Source: Callaeas wilsoni (Eukaryota > Chordata > Aves > Passeriformes > Callaeidae). From it: DNA of 64,000 bases. The position numbers and the translations under genes were made by a program. Each line of letters begins with the position of its first letter. Within the stretch, counting starts at the first letter, position 1. The stretch lies in the NCBI GenBank assembly GCA_013398955.1, contig VWPU01017867.1, positions 1 to 64,000 of the forward strand, written 5' to 3'. The notes below the pieces were generated by a model that did not search any database, had not been told where the DNA came from, and saw only the letters and a list, made by a program, of their open reading frames with translations. Of the stretch, positions 61,299-64,000 are shown piece after piece.

Positions 61299-63766
61299 GA
61301 TATAGAAAGACTCAGAGCTGGAAGAGCCCAGAAATCAGTGAAAGCCCCCAGTGATGAAAAGTTTTCACGTTACACATGATAGAACAGATCTTGTCCTATA
61401 ACTGTAAAATATTTATATGTTGTTCTGGGAATTCTTCAAGAGGTTTCTTTCCAGCAACATAAAAGACGGTGCTTGGAGGTTGGTTTGGGGTGAAACATGC
61501 ACAGAACTGATGGGAAAAAGGGTTGGGGGTGTTGCAAAAATGGTCCTGGCCTGGGATTGATGATTTATCTTAACAAACCCTCAGAAGAGAACAAGTTCCC
61601 AGAGCTTTGCTTGTGGTCTGTTTTCTGTGGCTCAGCTCTGGGTGTAGGTGTTGCTTTCCAAAGCAGGAAGAAATAAAAAGGGAAAGTCAGAGCCAGGAGG
61701 CCACAGGGGAAAAAATCCTAAACTGGGCAAGGGAGAGGAAGGGTTTCAGCATTTGTCAATCATTCTCGTGACTAAGAGAGCAAAAAAGAGGATCTGCTGG
61801 AGGGTGTTTGTGGTCGAGGAGTAAATTAGTCTTGTGAACTGACACAAGCACTGTCAAGGGAATCCTCTAATCCTGTCTGCAGCTGGTTTCTATTTACTAT
61901 TTTGTGGTAATTTTTTTAACTGGAGTCAAAGAGAACCACTCGACTTTCATTAGACATAAACCAGAAAAATAAAGTGCTTTTTTCCATCTCTGCTGTTGAC
62001 ACAATGTGACCTCCCAGAGGGTCACAAGGCTCAGAGCAGCAACACACACCAACACAGACTCCCCACATTAATATTTCAGTGTTCTCTCAGTGAGAAAGAG
62101 AGGAAAAAAAGAAATAAAAGTGGGGGAAAAAACGAAAAACAGAATAAAGCCCCAGCTCTTTCTCTGGCGCCCAGCTCAGGGAGAGGAAGGATGTTTGCAC
62201 TCCTTGAGTCACAAGTGTGTGAGTTAAACCATTGAATCGGGAGAGCTTCAGCCATGAAGATAAACAGCCAAGACATTTCCATGGCAAGGGTTTTTTCAGG
62301 TTTTTTTGCTGATCACAAGGGGCATTTTTCATAATCACAGACTGGAAAGGTGCTGTTGGTCTGGGTGGATAACTCAGCTAATGACAAAAATCCCATGGAC
62401 ATCCCTGGGCCAACGTTTCTCCACCATTCCCAAATCCTGAAATGTGTCCCAGTGACTCAAAACACAGCAAAGGAGGGGAGGAATCAATGTGAAAATCCAT
62501 TTATACTAAAAACCAGGCAGGGAGGGTGGATTAGAGCTGTGCTCTGCTTCGGGAGCCGCTCCTGTGGCTCACCTGTGCGTGTCACCTGTCATGGGAGCCT
62601 CACCCTCCAGAACGTCCCTCGTGCAGCCACCACCTTGGAGCCCCCCGAGCAAACTGAGCAGGAATGTCATTTTTCACTCACTTTTGAATGCCACGGCCCA
62701 ATTCAGGGCTGGGGAGTGACGGAAAGGCCGTGCTGAGTGGTTCTCCCACCCCGCTGAGCGGATGTCAGGACTTGTCTGCAGTTTGGAGGGCGGGAGAGAC
62801 ACTTGGCTCTGGCTGAAGGAGATAATTCCTTGTTTCTAACGCCAAGGATTCCAAAATCAGGACAGACAGCAAACTCGTGAGGCAGCCTGAGACAGACCCA
62901 GCTTCTCAAACTATTCTTGGGTTGTTTTTGTTTTTTTTTTTTAAATTTTTAAAGGAAAATTATTTTATTGTAAGTGAATGACTTCAAGAGTGAAGGCTTC
63001 GGGGCAAATATCAAATATCTCAAAAATGTCAGCAATGGAATCCAGACCCATTCCAGTGCAGGAACAGCTTGGGAGCTGGAACTGGAGTGACAATTACATT
63101 GATTTGTGAAACAATGTGATTGGTTGGGTTTGCACAGGTAACAAAACCTCCTTTTACCTTCCCATGGTTTTTTGTCAGCTTTCTAAATCTGTAGCTGCCT
63201 GCAGTGAATCTGGAAATAGTTGCTTCCTGAGACATTTGCCAGAAATATCATCCATCCTAAGTGGGTACAATATGAAACAGAGAATAAATTAGGTCTGAAA
63301 TAATACAAATCACCAGAGCAGTGTTCCCAGCCTGACCCATTCCTGCTGCCTGACCTTTCCACCTCTCACCTGTGCCCAGACACCCTCCTGGTGCCACAGA
63401 AATCTGAATTCAGGGGTGTGGGAGGGAAAACACACTCGCTTCTCCTTCTGTGTCTGTTTATTATGGATCAGGGATAGCCAAGCACAAAGTCCCTCTGATT
63501 TTCCCCCTGGAACTGCCACAATATTCCAGGCCCTGGGGAGGCACATCTGGAAAGTGCAGGACTTCCTCACGGCACTGCTTTTTCTGCGCTGGTTGTGTTA
63601 ATTGGATTGGGCAGAGTCCAGGATCATTTCCTACTGTCCGAGGGTTCCTTGATCCCATTTCTTGTTCCATAAAAAGCACTTCCCATAAGGGAGCAGTGAG
63701 AGCCATTGGGACATGCTGGGAGAGCTCATGAGGATACAGGGGGCAGCTGCTGAATGTCTGCAGCAA

Positions 63767-63802
63767 CATATATGTATATATATATATACATATATATATA
63801 AA
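63767..63802. repeat. (TA)n simple repeat
   Basis: An alternating TA tract with two interruptions (TATGTATA and TACATATA) lies in the ADRA1A intron. Confidence 0.9.
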
Positions 63803-64000
63803 TTCTTATATTTATAAATACACTCTCCAGAGGGTGGATGGTGTCATGACCTGAGATGCAGTATAGAACACTTGTCTTAGGGAATAAAGTTTAGAGCTAA
63901 TGCTGGGCTTGGGAACACAAAATGTAGCATATTTGTCAATGTTTGTAGAGCCATGAGGGAGGAAGGGAGGCCCTGGTACACAGTTAATTCCCTTTGGGAT

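Larger units (their letters stand above)
58142..64000 (+). other. ADRA1A: ADRA1A intron following the TM6 exon (5' part only)
   Basis: The interval begins with donor GTAAGT. No exon encoding the conserved TM7 region (expected NPxxY-type motif) was found in any frame, so the intron runs out of the window. That agrees with the very long intron known in vertebrate ADRA1A. It contains a 128-bp tandem duplication (59804-60050), a CR1 tail (60155-60260), a GATA microsatellite (61242-61298) and a TA tract (63767-63802). The remainder shows no recognisable gene. Confidence 0.8.

Overview
This 64 kb window is vertebrate nuclear DNA, most likely from a bird and probably a songbird. It is mostly non-coding and AT-rich. 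It carries many truncated 3' ends of CR1-type LINEs in both orientations and at least one endogenous-retrovirus LTR of a type I associate with songbirds. Genes have introns with GT-AG splice sites. No bacterial operon logic, CRISPR array, rRNA or convincing tRNA is visible.

Two protein-coding loci can be supported. (1) At 57259-58141 (+) lies the first coding exon of the alpha-1A adrenergic receptor gene ADRA1A. It encodes the N-terminus through TM6 and ends at a canonical GTAAGT donor. The remaining coding sequence (TM7 and C-tail) is not in the window, so 58142-64000 is the start of a long intron. A GC-rich segment ending in a strong donor at 55194/55195, and an acceptor at 57149-57150, suggest a non-coding 5' exon. 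(2) At 11655-15935 (-) lies a compact six-exon gene. Its spliced product of about 637 residues resembles CCDC81, with two HU-fold (IHF-like) domains in tandem. All five splice junctions agree in phase and the whole frame is open. Its last exon holds a coding minisatellite of about 60 bp units (20 residues, very rich in K, E, R and G), giving a low-complexity charged region of about 240 residues. A 79-bp tandem duplication has copied the acceptor of exon 2.

Layout: 1-11654 intergenic, with CR1 fragments, small tandem duplications and a possible LTR-like piece near 3.5 kb; 11655-15935 CCDC81-like gene (-); 15936-33560 intergenic, with CR1 pieces, a 63-bp triplicate at 22.4 kb and AT-rich stretches; 33560-35162 retroviral LTR material, including a GC-rich 30-bp repeat; 35163-54867 intergenic, with a 26/52-bp minisatellite at 36.3-36.7 kb, CR1 pieces and a 334-base polypurine tract at 48.4 kb; 54868-57258 probable ADRA1A promoter, 5' exon and first intron; 57259-58141 ADRA1A coding exon; 58142-64000 ADRA1A intron with CR1, a 128-bp tandem duplication and a GATA microsatellite.

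The two genes have no evident functional relationship. The most noteworthy element is the CCDC81-like gene: it sits beside ADRA1A, away from the location I recall for the mammalian CCDC81 gene, is compact, and carries a rapidly evolving coding repeat. Every homology statement comes from recognising motifs by eye; no database search was run.
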